A DNA stretch of 64,000 nt from Symbiodinium natans (taxonomy: Eukaryota > Sar > Dinophyceae > Suessiales > Symbiodiniaceae): positions 435,001 to 499,000 of the forward strand of contig CAJNDS010001236.1 in the NCBI GenBank assembly GCA_905221605.1, given 5' to 3'. Below, one piece after another: positions 17,801 through 27,212 of the stretch. The translations under genes were made by a program, and so were the position numbers. A model generated the notes under the pieces. The model did not search any database. It worked only from the letters and a program-made list of their open reading frames with translations, and was not told the DNA's origin. Each line of letters starts with the position of its first letter. The first letter of the stretch is position 1.

Positions 17801-20654
17801 AGGGCGCAGCTATGGCCGGGGCATCCGATCAGCAAACTGCCATATGAGAACGCGCGCGATCAAGAGGAACATATATTGGGATGTTCCCCCTGTTACTAAC
17901 CGTCCTTAATAGGGACTATATTACCCCCTATTCTAGTCCCCCTATTGAGGACGGTTCGTATAAGGGGGAACATCCCAAAGCATATAACAGAGCGCTACAA
18001 CACTTACGCAGAACCCTAGCATGGTCTGGCATTGTGAGACTCTTACTGTGACCGGGACTGCCACTAATCATAGCCACCGACCTTCTACTAGGCACTCTGA
18101 GTCTCTTGCACTGTGACATGCCACACCACGGAAACGAACGTTGACCCTAAAACTCTCAACTGCATGAAAAAACCATGAGGTCCTAAACTTGCTTGCTTCT
18201 TCACGTCTCCTTCTCCTCAGACTTCGACCCAGGTATATTCCCAAGCCCTGAAGCCTGAAATCGTTGAACGCCCTTCCTTCACAGGGAATTGTCAGCGCGA
18301 TGCTTCTGACATTTGCTTGACATACCTGATGCAGGAACACCCTGCCGTCGCCAACCCCTTCTTAGGTTTTACTGGGTCCTCCATCAGAGGCAGTCCACCA
18401 CCGCAGCCGTCAATTTCGTCATCCCTAAACCCTAAACCCTAAACCCTAAACCCTAAACCCTAAACCCTAAACATGGTGCCTCCAGTTTTGTAGGCCCCTG
18501 CCGTGGTCATCTCCGCCCGTGCACCTGAAGGCTGGGAGAGGGGGTGTGAGTCTGACTGTAGCTAGGTGTCGATTTGGGACTGTTTTTCATTTCCCTTAAC
18601 TTATTGCTCAGTATGGAGCCCTGATTGTAAATAATTTTGGGGACTTTTGAAATCGACGCCTAGAAATTTGTGGTTTTGGGCTTAGGGTTGAGGATCCAAG
18701 TGTGTCAGAGGATGCATCTGACGCGATCACTACTCAAAAGACACCCGGCATTCCCACGCCCTCATGCAAAGAACGACTGCTATTCATCCTCAACTCGCAT
18801 TTCAGGCTTTGGGGTTAAGGCCTCAGGGAAGTCATGTCCAGCGTCGGATATTCTAGGAAAGCGATCGCTTCGGCTACTTTGGTGCTTCACGGCGCAACGG
18901 TCGCTTTTACACATTTGCACAGACTCCGGCGTCTTCATCCAAAAGCAACCGCTCAGCAAGGCTGTGGGCATAGTGTGGGCGCTATTTGCATTCTATTCAT
19001 CAGACATTATACACACATACTGCTGTACTGTACTGAAGGCAATTGCTAGGACAAGGTGCTTGCAACACCATGTGCAGCACACAGGTATCTGCCATATTCT
19101 ATACTTTGAGTCCCTGCGGACAGGCAATCTGCGAACAGGCAGTGGTCCCATGTCGGTTTAGCCACGCGGTGCCGAAAAACCTTTTTTTTAAAGTCCGTGG
19201 CTATTCGGCAGGCCAGAATGATGCACAGCCCTCTTTCCATCAGTCACGGTTTTAGCGCTCTCATGAAGAGTACATCTCAGGGTCACGAGGTATGAAACTC
19301 CTTAAGCCCGAACCCCATCGGCACAATCCAGTACTGCGCTCCCTTTTACGGTGTCTTCCTCCCATTTTCTGACGCAGTCGAGACCATAAGAGTCTCCTTG
19401 TTGACCAGTTTGTCAACGTCCATTCGGGTATTTACCAAAATAGGGGTACCCCGCTTATATCCCAAAATTGAATAGAATCCCCTTAAAGGGACCCTCGGAA
19501 AGGGTACCCCTATTTTCGTAAACCCTAAAGCCTAAAGCCTAAACCCTAAACCCTAAACCGAAAACCTAAACCCTCAACCCTAAACCCTAAACCGTTTAGG
19601 GAAGTGGGAAGCAGCCGGAGGCCCATGGATGAATGTGCCAAGCGAGGCAAGGGAAAGCTCTGTGGCCAAGGACGGGGGTCGCTATCCCGGTCGCAAACGC
19701 CCCAAAGCCGGAGAGCCCAAAAAGTCTGAACCCCCAGGGACCCCGTTTGGGTTCCAGTTTCGCAGATATCACTTAGATCATGAGCCCTCAACTAGCCCTT
19801 CAGCCGTGGGAGCTGCATGGATGTAGCCGGACTCGGGAGTCCAAGGCTTTTCTGTTGAGCTTCCTGCCTTGCAGTGGGCATTGATGCAAGTGCTGTCAGG
19901 AGCGACCGCTGAGCGGTTGGGGGCTCGGCTCACCCTAAACCCTAAACTCTAAACCCTAAAGCCCAAAACCCTAAACCCTAAACCCAAAGGCCAGGCTACA
20001 GAGGTGTGTTGAGGGCCTGGACCCCGCATGCGTCCATCATCTACTGTCTGCTTAAGAGACCCCCAAACAATAATCCCTATATTGCCCTGATAAGGAAGGA
20101 AGAATATGTTTGGGGGGTTCTTAAGCAAATAGTAGTCATGTCGGTCATTGCAACATGATACATCTGGTTGAACCCTACAGACATCGTGAACCCTATCGCA
20201 ACAAAATCTCACTATCGATTAGGACGCCGACCTAACTTGGGGCCCTTAAAGCCGCGTCTCTTGAAATCACCCGTTTGTGAGGCAGGGCCAGGCTTGTAGC
20301 TCTTTGAGCCTATAAACTCTGAACCCTGAGCATTAGAAAACTACAAGCGCCGAATCGCTGAAGCCAAAACCCGATGTTGAGCATGAGGCACACTTCATCC
20401 GTGATCCTTTCGAATGGTCAACTGTTGAAGTCTTCGCAACCCCTTCCCTGTGCGTGTGCAAAGAGCCTACGTATGTGCATTGCAGCTCCCCGTTGCAAGC
20501 CCCACTCTCAATATCAAGCGCTTCTGCCCATCTGGGCCTCGGAATGGGCTTTAGGGTTTAGGGTTTAGGGTTTAGGGTTTAGGGTTTAGGGTTTAGGGTT
20601 TAGGGTTTAGCAGAGCAGTTTGCAGGTCCGCCAGCTGCAGTGCCGGCACAGCAG
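14862..20654 (+). CDS. Tandem-duplicated multi-exon gene, copy 2 (partial model)
   Basis: Collinear partner of copy 1. Exons: A 14862-14898 (37 nt), B 17032-17079 (48), B2 17753-17789 (37), C 18494-18530 (37), D 19621-19670 (50), D2 19875-19899 (tentative), E 20626-20654 (29). Every exon except D2 has exactly the same length as in copy 1, and phases agree. Donors are GC or GA. Peptides include LSFEQPLLHAR, PPAGVFVAPPICSPC, QRSAPVLLGSPQ, APAVVISARAPE and PPAAVPAQQ. Exon B2 encodes the same residues as copy 1 except the last, with mostly silent differences. Introns share nothing visible with copy 1: they hold different telomeric arrays, a family A MITE, a family B element and a truncated LINE. 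The product is unrecognised. Whether these are two genes or one gene with an internal repeat is undecided. Confidence 0.7.
15085..15101. repeat. Target-site duplication (left) of LINE fragment
   Basis: The 17-bp word TGGTAGGAGTGGCCTGG recurs exactly at 16178-16194. Confidence 0.9.
15091..16110 (+). CDS. C-terminal part of a LINE-like ORF2 protein (truncated)
   Basis: A frame open from 15091 to the TGA at 16108-16110, about 330 codons, with no credible ATG near its start; it is entered by 5' truncation. It includes WLELALDFQA near the N-terminus and a C-terminal Cys/His-rich region with CVKCHQRTDFNGWKRKWQ and later RCTRPRCSAHLAWC, consistent with the zinc-binding tails of non-LTR retrotransposon proteins. 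No catalytic RT motif is present. Flanking 17-bp direct repeats and a GATGATGA end support the LINE assignment more strongly than the protein sequence does. It lies in an intron of the copy 2 gene. Confidence 0.6.
   Translation, partial: EWPGQLKWPQTGDLNARRGEHVTWLELALDFQASTHIELCAADADGAKELAGKRAIFFASAARRVSVICQDALAPVDPFPNNLARSLAPLGLPNAGGFPMRPLFLRPDVVNRILYQAALENLQTNCKLAFIPKFGQLGDALWSPHVALELARPRYRLKVKTRATDVQSNRPEVLRQPSNVQEVREQIPWDASQPYYVPGLRKLQVSREQKRLLHNRDADGKGWHRLAPFYGAEGNGDAELVCVKCHQRTDFNGWKRKWQQRHCGGASGETHQEVAVAQGTLNWRKRRVRQHNETADANHLHLIAEPQAHDGRIRCTRPRCSAHLAWCQARTFFAQPCPG
15102..16177 (+). mobile_element. 5'-truncated non-LTR retrotransposon insertion
   Basis: A 1076-bp insert between two exact 17-bp direct repeats. 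The coding frame starts mid-protein, the stop is followed by a 67-bp tail, and the tail ends GATGATGA in place of poly(A). Truncation at the 5' end with a target duplication of this length is typical of target-primed reverse transcription. Confidence 0.75.
16178..16194. repeat. Target-site duplication (right) of LINE fragment
   Basis: Exact copy of 15085-15101. Confidence 0.9.
16898..16987 (+). repeat. CCCTAAA array with CCCTATA and CCCTATG variants
   Basis: Regular units with local variants, upstream of exon B of copy 2. Confidence 0.92.
17083..17201 (-). repeat. TTTAGGG array starting at an exon donor
   Basis: Begins three bases into the intron after exon B of copy 2 (donor GCAGGG) and runs as TTTAGGG for about 16 units. 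Confidence 0.95.
17335..17418 (-). repeat. TTTAGGG array with TTCAGGG block
   Basis: TTTGGGG, TTCAGGG and TTTAGGG sub-blocks in sequence. Confidence 0.93.
17876..17978. mobile_element. Family A MITE, copy 1
   Basis: 103 bp with perfect 15-bp inverted ends TTGGGATGTTCCCCC / GGGGGAACATCCCAA. The arms are complementary further in (TCCTTAATAGGGAC against CTATTGAGGACGG), so the whole unit can fold as a hairpin. CATATA-like words flank both sides. Confidence 0.9.
18422..18473 (+). repeat. CCCTAAA array
   Basis: Seven units, 20 bp upstream of exon C of copy 2. Confidence 0.93.
19426..19525. mobile_element. Family B MITE, palindromic copy
   Basis: Left arm TTTACCAAAATAGGGGTACC mirrors right arm GGTACCCCTATTTTCGTAAA. 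The right end CGTAAACCC passes without a break into CCTAAAG/CCCTAAA units. Confidence 0.8.
19521..19595 (+). repeat. CCCTAAA-type array fused to family B end
   Basis: Decayed CCTAAAG and CCCTAAA units starting in the TAAACCC of the MITE terminus. Confidence 0.85.
19933..19988 (+). repeat. Short CCCTAAA array
   Basis: Seven imperfect units. The stretch 20000-20540 holds no supported gene. Confidence 0.9.
20549..20611 (-). repeat. TTTAGGG array before exon E of copy 2
   Basis: Eight to nine units ending about 15 bp before the exon E acceptor. Confidence 0.94.
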
Positions 20655-20700
20655 GCCCCAGCAGGGGGAGTTAAAGCTAAGGTATTGCGGTTGGAATGCT

Positions 20701-20736
20701 CAACCCTAAACCCTAAACCCTAAACCCTAAACCCTT
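20701..20736 (+). repeat. CCCTAAA array replacing a MITE end
   Basis: Five units that stop exactly where the left terminus of a family A element should begin. Confidence 0.9.
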
Positions 20737-20822
20737 ATACTAACAGCCCTGAATGGGGAATATAGTAGCCCCCTATTATAATCCCTATTAAGGACTGTTA
20801 GTATAAGGGTGGACATCCCAAT
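20735..20822. mobile_element. Family A MITE, left-truncated copy
   Basis: Retains the inner left arm (TTATACTAACAG) and the right terminus GGACATCCCAA. The outer 15 bp of the left end are replaced by telomeric repeats. Confidence 0.85.
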
Positions 20823-21040
20823 ATTGCGTTTTCAGGATTCAGGGTTCAAGGGGTTTAGGGCGCATCGCGGGTTTAAGGGTTGTTTGTCTGCTTCGAGGCA
20901 ATGTGAAGACGCGGTGCTCATGTGGGCCTGTGGGACGGAGACAGTCTCCCGAATCTTTCCGGCTGAGCTCGTTAACCCGGAAACCAAAGTTTTAAAATCG
21001 TAGACAGTAAGCCCCAAACGCCGCAAGCTTCCCCCCTGGA

Positions 21041-21124
21041 GGGTTTGCGATAATCAGGGACCCCTAATGTAGACTCCCAAATAGTAGGATCCCCTTCTAA
21101 GAAGGACCCCAATAAAAGTGCCCC
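21041..21124. mobile_element. Family B MITE, right-truncated copy
   Basis: Starts GGGTTTGCGATAATCAGGGA and contains the family core AGTAGGATCCCC. The right end is replaced by a CCCTAAA array. Confidence 0.75.
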
Positions 21125-21350
21125 TAAACCCTAAACCCTAAACCCTAAACCCTAAACCCTAAACCCTAAACCTAAACCCTGAACCCTGAACCCTGAACCC
21201 CAAACCCCAAACCCTAAACCCCAAACCCCAAACCCCAAACCCTAAACCCTAAACCCTAAACCCTAAACCCCAAACCCTAAACCCTAAACCCTAAACCCCA
21301 AACCCCAAACCCTAAACCCTAAACCCCAAACCCTAAACCCTAAACCCTCC
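21124..21350 (+). repeat. CCCTAAA/CCCCAAA array
   Basis: About 32 units, with alternating blocks of CCCTAAA, CCCTGAA and CCCCAAA. Confidence 0.96.
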
Positions 21351-21436
21351 CCCCCCAAACCACGCCAAACGTGCTAAGCACCAGCACTTTGCCCTCCAAG
21401 GCCAAGGCCTCGAGGCGGAGGCCGGCAATATTAGTC

Positions 21437-21475
21437 GTAGGGGGTTTAGGGTTTAGGGTTTAGGGTTTAGGGTTG
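21437..21475 (-). repeat. Short TTTAGGG array
   Basis: Five units downstream of a GC-rich open island (21360-21430) of unknown nature. Confidence 0.9.
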
Positions 21476-21724
21476 GAGATTCCCAGGAGTCTAGGTGTTT
21501 TGCTCTGAGGTTTAGGTTGTTTTTTGTTTTTTTGTGCTCTTGGGTTGAGATTCTCGGTTTTGGGCTGAAGGTTTAAAACGTGTTTAGCTTTTTACGGCTC
21601 TGGGTGCAGGGCCCAGGGCTTGCGGATCAGCACCAGACAGCGCACCAGTTCCCCCATTTGAGGTTTGCATAATGTGGACTTTGGGGACTCTGCTGCATAC
21701 TGCACAATCGGCCTCCCTCCTCAT

Positions 21725-21801
21725 GGGGGTTGACGATATTAGGGGGGGTTACCTTATTGAGTCAACTTCTAATCCTACTATTTGGGGTCTATATTTCATA
21801 A
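21725..21801. mobile_element. Family B-like element, diverged
   Basis: Begins GGGGTTGACGATATTAGG and keeps the family spacing, with a TATTTCATAAAG right side. More diverged than the others. No gene is supported in 21480-22150. Confidence 0.5.
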
Positions 21802-22331
21802 AGCACCTGCATGGAGTGGTGGTGGGGGTCGAGGGGAGGGGGAGACTTTGGCTCCTGCCACCAGTGCGTGCGAGTGACCAGAGCATCCATGCCCGCAGGA
21901 CGATAACATGGTTAGGGTTTGTCGGGTGTAGGGGTCAGGGGTTCGAGAAGGTCTACTTTTACAAGGGGTTCAAGTTTTAGTGTTTATGTGCAGGGTTTGG
22001 GGGTTCCTTCCTGAAGGTCATATTCGTTGCGCAGAGGGTTGCCCTGCTTAGGGTTTAAGGTTCAGGCGGGTTGAACGGTTGGGGGTTTAGGGTCTGTAAG
22101 GTGGCGGGGGGTGGAGCTGGCGGAGCGGAGCACCAGAGGGGGTGAACCGGGATCATATAGGGTTTAGGATTTAGGGTTTAGGGTTTAGGGTAGGGTGAAT
22201 GCTCTAGGGAGCTCTGCGGTGTTGGGAGGACTGCGCAGAAGATTTGGGTTTGACGGGTTTGCGGTTGCCCGGATTTGGGAGTTTACTGTACTGCTGCGCA
22301 GCAGAAGCTGGGGTTCCAGTTCCAGGGCCTA

Positions 22332-22434
22332 GACCCTAAACCCTAAACCCTAAACCCTAAACCCTAAACCCTAAACCCTAAACCCTAAACCCTAAACCCT
22401 AAACCCTAAACCCGAAACCCTAAACCCTAAACCC
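22332..22434 (+). repeat. CCCTAAA array
   Basis: Fourteen to fifteen units, one CCCGAAA. Confidence 0.95.
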
Positions 22435-22528
22435 TTTTGCGTCCTTTTTTGCGGCCCTTTGAGGCGGGACCCAGGCCTTGCAGTGGAGGCCGCGAGAGAG
22501 GGTCAAGTTGAGGGCTCCAGTTGGGCTA

Positions 22529-22692
22529 GGGTTTAGGGTTTAGGGTTTAGGGTTTAGGGTTTCGGGTTTAGGGTTTAGGGTTTCGGGTTTCGGGTTTCGG
22601 GTTTAGGGTTTGGGTTTTAGGGTTTAGGGTTTAGGGTTAACGGTTTGGGGTTTGGGGTGTTGGGTTTAGGGTTTGGGGTGGGTTCGGGGTTT
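22529..22692 (-). repeat. TTTAGGG/TTTCGGG/TTTGGGG array
   Basis: About 22 units with clustered TTTCGGG and TTTGGGG variants. The region 22700-23410 has no supported gene. Confidence 0.94.
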
Positions 22693-23417
22693 AGGAGGAG
22701 CTCAAGCGAGGCTTCGACTGCTCGGGGGTATAGAAAATAAATAGGACACTTCGGGTTCCTGAAATCTTTTCGTTTGCATAGAGCAGTAGGACATACAGAG
22801 CAATTCTGGGTTCAGGCTGCCAGGCTTCTACGCCCCTTGTAGAGCCCTGAGGCCCTGACTCGAAGCCTTGAAAGCTCAAAGCCCCAGGCTTTGGGCCGAC
22901 TCTTCCTGCAGCAGCGCAGCCCCTGCGGCCGCAAGCGAAGTCGAGCTTTAAAGACATTGAGGTGTCGGGGTTAAGGGATTTTTTTAAGGTTTTAGAGGTG
23001 TAGGGCTTCAATGGTGGAGGGGGGGGTCGGGATGTTGGGGATTCTACGGCTTCCGGGGTTTAAGGGTTGATTGTCGGGCGACTGGATGTGGGAGACGACT
23101 GTTGTGGGGCTTCGGGAGGGTAGGTTGCGAGAGGCTTCGTGCAAAGCTTTCCTCTGCAGCACAACTTGATGGCGAACACAAGTACACCACCTCAAGACCT
23201 AAACCGCAAAGCCCTAAGCCCTAGGCCATAGCCTCAAGCCCTACACGGCAAGGTGCACAGTCCTAAACTAGAAGCCCGAAAGCTCACAGTCCCAAGCCTT
23301 GAAGCCCTTGAATCCTGAGCCACGAAGCCCCTAAAGCCTTAAACCCTGGTGACCCTACAGCCATTGAAGATCCTCATCCTTGACCCATAACCCCCCAAAG
23401 CCGAGCCCCCAAACTCC

Positions 23418-23537
23418 TAACCCTAAGCCCTAAGCCCTAAGCCCTCAGCCCTAAGCCCTAAGCCCTCAGCCCTCAGCCCTCAGCCCTAAGCCCTAAGCCC
23501 TAAGCCCTAAGCCCTAAGCCCTAAACCCTAAACCCTA
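23418..23537 (+). repeat. CCCTAAG/CCCTCAG variant array
   Basis: Sixteen to seventeen units, mostly CCCTAAG and CCCTCAG, becoming CCCTAAA at the right end. Confidence 0.95.
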
Positions 23538-23551
23538 GACCCCACTCCGAG

Positions 23552-26500
23552 GCCGTGTCACTCTTGGTCGGTACCTGGCGGCCTGGCAGTCGGAGCTACG
23601 CTCACTCCAAAAGGTGGAGCTCACCCTAAACCCTAAACCCTAAACCCTAAACCCGAAACACTAAACCCTAAACCCTAAACCCTAAACCCTAAACCCTAAA
23701 CCCTAAACCCTAAACCCTAAACCCTAAACCCTAAACCCTGCACCCTAAACCGAAGATTTTGAGTTACCATCGGCATTCCTTTTTTGGGTTTTGTTTTTTG
23801 GGTTGAGGGGAGGGTGTAAGCCAAAGGATGGCTTCTTTGCGTTTTTCGAGGGCTTGAGAAGTTTGCAAGCCAAAAACATTTCAGGGACTTGGTTTCGGGG
23901 TGGGCGAGTTTGTTTTGTTCAGTTCAGTGCTCTGACAAGGTTTTTTGGGCGGTGCTTTAACAGGTCTTTGGGGGTTAAGGCCGGTTCAGCCCTGACTTAT
24001 GGGATGCTGAGCACTTCTGCTTCTTGCCCGTGTGCGCAAGAAAGGCGGGGCCCCGTGCAGGAGTGACGGCTTCAGCCGTGCGCAGCGAAGCGATGTTCTT
24101 CAGGGGCCTTAGAGCTTTCTTCGTGGTTCGCGTTGAATCACCCTAAACCCTAAACCCGAAACCCGAAACCCTAAACCCTAAACCCTAAACCCTAAACCCC
24201 AAACCCTAAACCCTAAACCAACCCTAAACCCTAAACCAACCCTAAACCCTAAACCCTAAACCCTAAACCCTAAACCATTCCGCATCTCTCTTCAAGTCCC
24301 CTTGTAAACCCGCCGTGGTCTCTGACACACTCGGGCATCGTCCCAGCCAAGAGTACTTTCAGTATTCTAGCAATCCTAGTAGTGCTGGATTATTCCTCGG
24401 CTCTGTGATTGCGAAAATTTCCATCCCGGGTGATACGTACGCTTAACATAGGGGTCGGAATAATTACCTAATCATATTCCCCCTATGGTCCCTGTGTAGT
24501 TATACTACAACAACCCCCCAAAACCCTCTTCTAAATTATTCAGGCCCCTACATTAGAGATACTCGGCGACTTCGGTGAATGCCTCCTGCCAGGAGAAGCT
24601 AGCGGCGGCTCAGGAGCAGTGCAAGATACTGCAGCAGGAGGCGGGGTAGACTTGGGGGTTTTACGTAGATAGGGGTTTAGGGTTTTGGGTTTAGGGTTTA
24701 GGGTTTAGGGTCCTGAAATAGCGTGATTCCCCCTCAGAGTAAGGACCCCCATAAGGTACTCCGAATTTCGGAAATCCCCTCTTGGGGCTGGGCTTTGGAT
24801 TCTGGGAGGGCAGGCTTTCCCTGGGCGTGAGAGATTTTGGGTGCTGGCTGCTGCGCACCTGTGCCATGAGACTAGAACTAACCCTACCTTAAGCCCAAAG
24901 GATGAATCTCAACCTGGTAGTAGGAGTCCCCTATACAAATCTGCTGTTCTACATGCCCTCAGCACTCTGGAAAACGAATCTTTTTGACTCTTGAGGATTA
25001 AAAGCGCTCTAATCGCCTCCCTCAGAACACTATGAAAATGCAACACCTTAAGCCCCAGATGTATTCTAAGCCCCTAAAAACTGGACCCTAAACCCTAAAC
25101 CGTAAACCCTAAACTCCTGAAAACGGCCTGGCCTACGAAGCTCACAGCGCTGTCGCCGTCACAGATGCCGGATGAGCAAGTTCGAAATCATACCCTAAAC
25201 GCTAAACCCTAAACCCTAAACCCTAAACCCTAAACCCTAAACCCTAAACCCTAAACCCTAAACCCTAACCTAAACCCTAAACCCTAAACCCTAAACCCTA
25301 AACCCTAAACCCTAAACCCTAAAACCTAAACCCTAAACCCTAAACCCTAAACCCTAAACCCTAAACCCTAAACCCTAAACCCTAAACCCTAAACCCTAAA
25401 CCCTAAACCCTAAACCCTAAACCCTGAACCCTACACTCTACACCCTAAACCCTAAACCCGAAACCCTAGCCGTAAATCGAACCCCCACATGCCCGGCAAG
25501 GTCGCCCGCAGCTCCGCAACCGCAGAACGCGCCGAGGTGGAGCTCGCAAGGCGACGTTCCCTGGGCCAGCTTTGAAGGTTTAGGTTCCGTCATCCTTAGG
25601 GTTTAGGGTTTAGGGTTTAGAGTCTAGGGTTTAGGGTTTAGGGTTTAGGGAAAACCACACTCCGGGGCAGGAGATCAATTGTGCGGGACCAGGGCGTGGG
25701 GAGCAGGGGGAGGCGGCTTCGGTGCCTGGAAAGCTTCGGAGTTCAGGAGTTCAGGAAGTTGGAGTTACCGGGTGTATGGCTGGACGGGGGGTTTTCTGGG
25801 GGGGAAGGAACATTCAAGGAGTTCCCAATTGGGCGTTGGGGTTGCGGGTTGCAGGGTTCAGGACAGGGATGTTTCGGGCTCGATTGCGGCTGTAGATGGG
25901 TTTTGGGGTCCCTCATATAATTCGGCACCGAATATTTCGGGTGTTCAAAAAGGGACCCTAATTTTGACAACTGCCCAGATGGGGTTTGGGTAAGAGGTCA
26001 GGTAGCTTATGCTGCTTACACCTGCTTACTGCCTTGCTCTCGAACTACAGCACGCCTTCGTGCAGGCGCACGGAAGACGAGTTCATGCGCCTGCGGGACG
26101 TGCAGAAAGAGCCTGCACCTCAGCCGTGCTGGGTTTGTAGTGGGTTTAGGGTTTAGGGTTTAGGGTTCAGGGGATGGCAGCCCACATTGGGACAGCATTG
26201 CGAGCAGCGTTGTGGCTGCCTATCAAATCCAAGTGTGAGGCATCGAGACGGCGAATGTCATGCAAGAATTTCATCCCACCGCAACGGAAGCTCTACGGCG
26301 GAAAGATGCTTCCAGATGCTCTCTTGAAAGCTCGCCTTGACTAAACTTTTATACTGTTAAACTTGGAAGCTGCATGTAGCCAATGGCGGCAACCTTACAC
26401 AGTAACCAACCCAAAAAAGGGGCAGCCTTTTCATATGGTTTAGGGTTTAGGGTTTAGGGTTTAGGGTTTAGGGTTTAGGGTTCAGAATGATCGTGGTGTG

Positions 26501-27212
26501 TGCGACAGCCAGCGTGCCGTGTGGCGTGAAGTGGACCGGTTCGTGGCTTGGCTTCTTGGAAGGTGGAGTTCCAGCCCATGCAGCAGTTTAGGGTTTCGGG
26601 TTTAGGGTTTAGGGTTTAGGGTTTAGGGTTCAGGGTTTAGGGTTTAGGGTTTAGGGTTTAGGGTTTACGATGTTAGGGGTGCCTTGAGTCTTGGAAAACA
26701 TGAGCTTGCACACGTCGACAACAATACGAACAATGAAAAGGTTACACGCCGCAACCCGTAGCCCTTCTACGAACAACAATCAGGCCTTTTCTGGATTCCT
26801 TGCGCGACTCTTGTTTGGCAGCCTCGCTAATTTGAGTTGGCAGGTTAAAAGGTTCCGCCTCCCCAATTTAGTGAGGCACATGGCGAGCCATCTTCGCCTG
26901 AATCAACATGGCAGCTCTGCACAGCGCCCGTAGATTTGAGCCATTTTGTGAGTGATTGGGTTTTCGAACACCAACGCGTGGTGACTGACAGTTCAACAGT
27001 CCGCTTCATCACCACGACCAATCATCATCGACCTTTTTTGGTGGAAACCCTAAACCCTAAACCCTAAACCCTAAACCCTAAACCCGAAACCCTCAACCCT
27101 AAACCGTAAACCCTAAACCCCTAAACCCCTAAGCCCTAAACCCTAAACTGGAGTCTTGTTTTTTGATCTTGGCTGCAAGGCTGCTCCAGCTCCAGCAGGA
27201 GGTCCGACGGAG
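23552..27212 (+). CDS. Multi-exon coiled-coil gene segment (partial model)
   Basis: Five exon-like islands chain in one frame: 23552-23613 (phase 1-0, donor GTGGAG), 24593-24645 (0-2, GTAGAC), 25512-25550 (2-2, GCGACG), 26066-26125 (2-2, GTGCTG; or to 26132 in phase 0), 27180-27212 (2-2, GTTGAG). They encode heptad-like, charged and Gln-rich helices such as YLAAWQSELRSLQK, EKLAAAQEQCKILQQEA, SATAERAEVELA, RTEDEFMRLRDVQ and LLQLQQEVRR. The acceptor at 27180 follows a T-rich tract. The product is probably a coiled-coil protein of unknown function. A further candidate helix, KLQERSQHYRRLEQ, lies at 27707-27754. Introns contain several telomeric arrays, two MITEs (24448, 24652) and one truncated family E element. 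Start and end of the gene are not located. Confidence 0.55.
23623..23750 (+). repeat. CCCTAAA array just after an exon donor
   Basis: About 18 units, starting ten bases into the intron that follows 23613. Confidence 0.95.
24139..24276 (+). repeat. CCCTAAA array
   Basis: About 18 units with CCCGAAA and AACCAACCCTAAA variants. The preceding 23760-24130 holds no supported gene. Confidence 0.94.
24448..24552. mobile_element. Family C MITE-like element, copy 2
   Basis: TAGGGGTCGGAATAATTACC at the left, CAACCCCCCAAAACCCT inside, ATTATTCAGGCCCCTA at the right. Confidence 0.8.
24652..24785. mobile_element. Family B MITE carrying an internal TTTAGGG array
   Basis: Left end TTGGGGGTTTTACGTAGATA and right end CCGAATTTCGGAAATCCCC match family B. 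The telomeric array at 24674-24710 sits between the left arm and the core. The element starts seven bases into the intron after the 24593-24645 exon. Confidence 0.75.
25191..25470 (+). repeat. Long CCCTAAA array
   Basis: About 40 units, mostly perfect, one of the longest in the window. Confidence 0.97.
25598..25650 (-). repeat. TTTAGGG array
   Basis: Seven units, one TTTAGAG. The stretch 25660-26030 holds only unsupported frames. Confidence 0.92.
26370..26437. mobile_element. Family E fragment truncated by an array
   Basis: Keeps ACAGTAACCAACCCAAAA and GGCAGCCTTTTCATATGG, then stops where a TTTAGGG array (26438-26485) begins. Confidence 0.65.
26438..26485 (-). repeat. TTTAGGG array
   Basis: Six to seven perfect units. 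Confidence 0.93.
26587..26683 (-). repeat. TTTAGGG array fused to a family B terminus
   Basis: The array runs into GGGTTTACGATGTTAGGGGT, which is a family B left end, with the last GGGTTTA shared between both. Confidence 0.85.
26690..27040. other. Stretch with no recognisable gene
   Basis: An 80-codon frame (26691-26933) exists but shows no splice, homology or family signal. Confidence 0.5.
27045..27150 (+). repeat. CCCTAAA array
   Basis: Fourteen units with CCCGAAA, CCCTCAA and CCCCTAA variants. Confidence 0.93.

Noticed and set aside
18670-19161. 163-codon plus-strand open frame
   Set aside because: No family features, no splice context, and base composition like the surrounding intron.
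26926-26949. CCGTAG...GCCATTTTGTGA, resembling parts of the dinoflagellate spliced leader
   Set aside because: The two halves are separated by extra bases and the 3' GGCTCAAG is missing, so it is probably chance.
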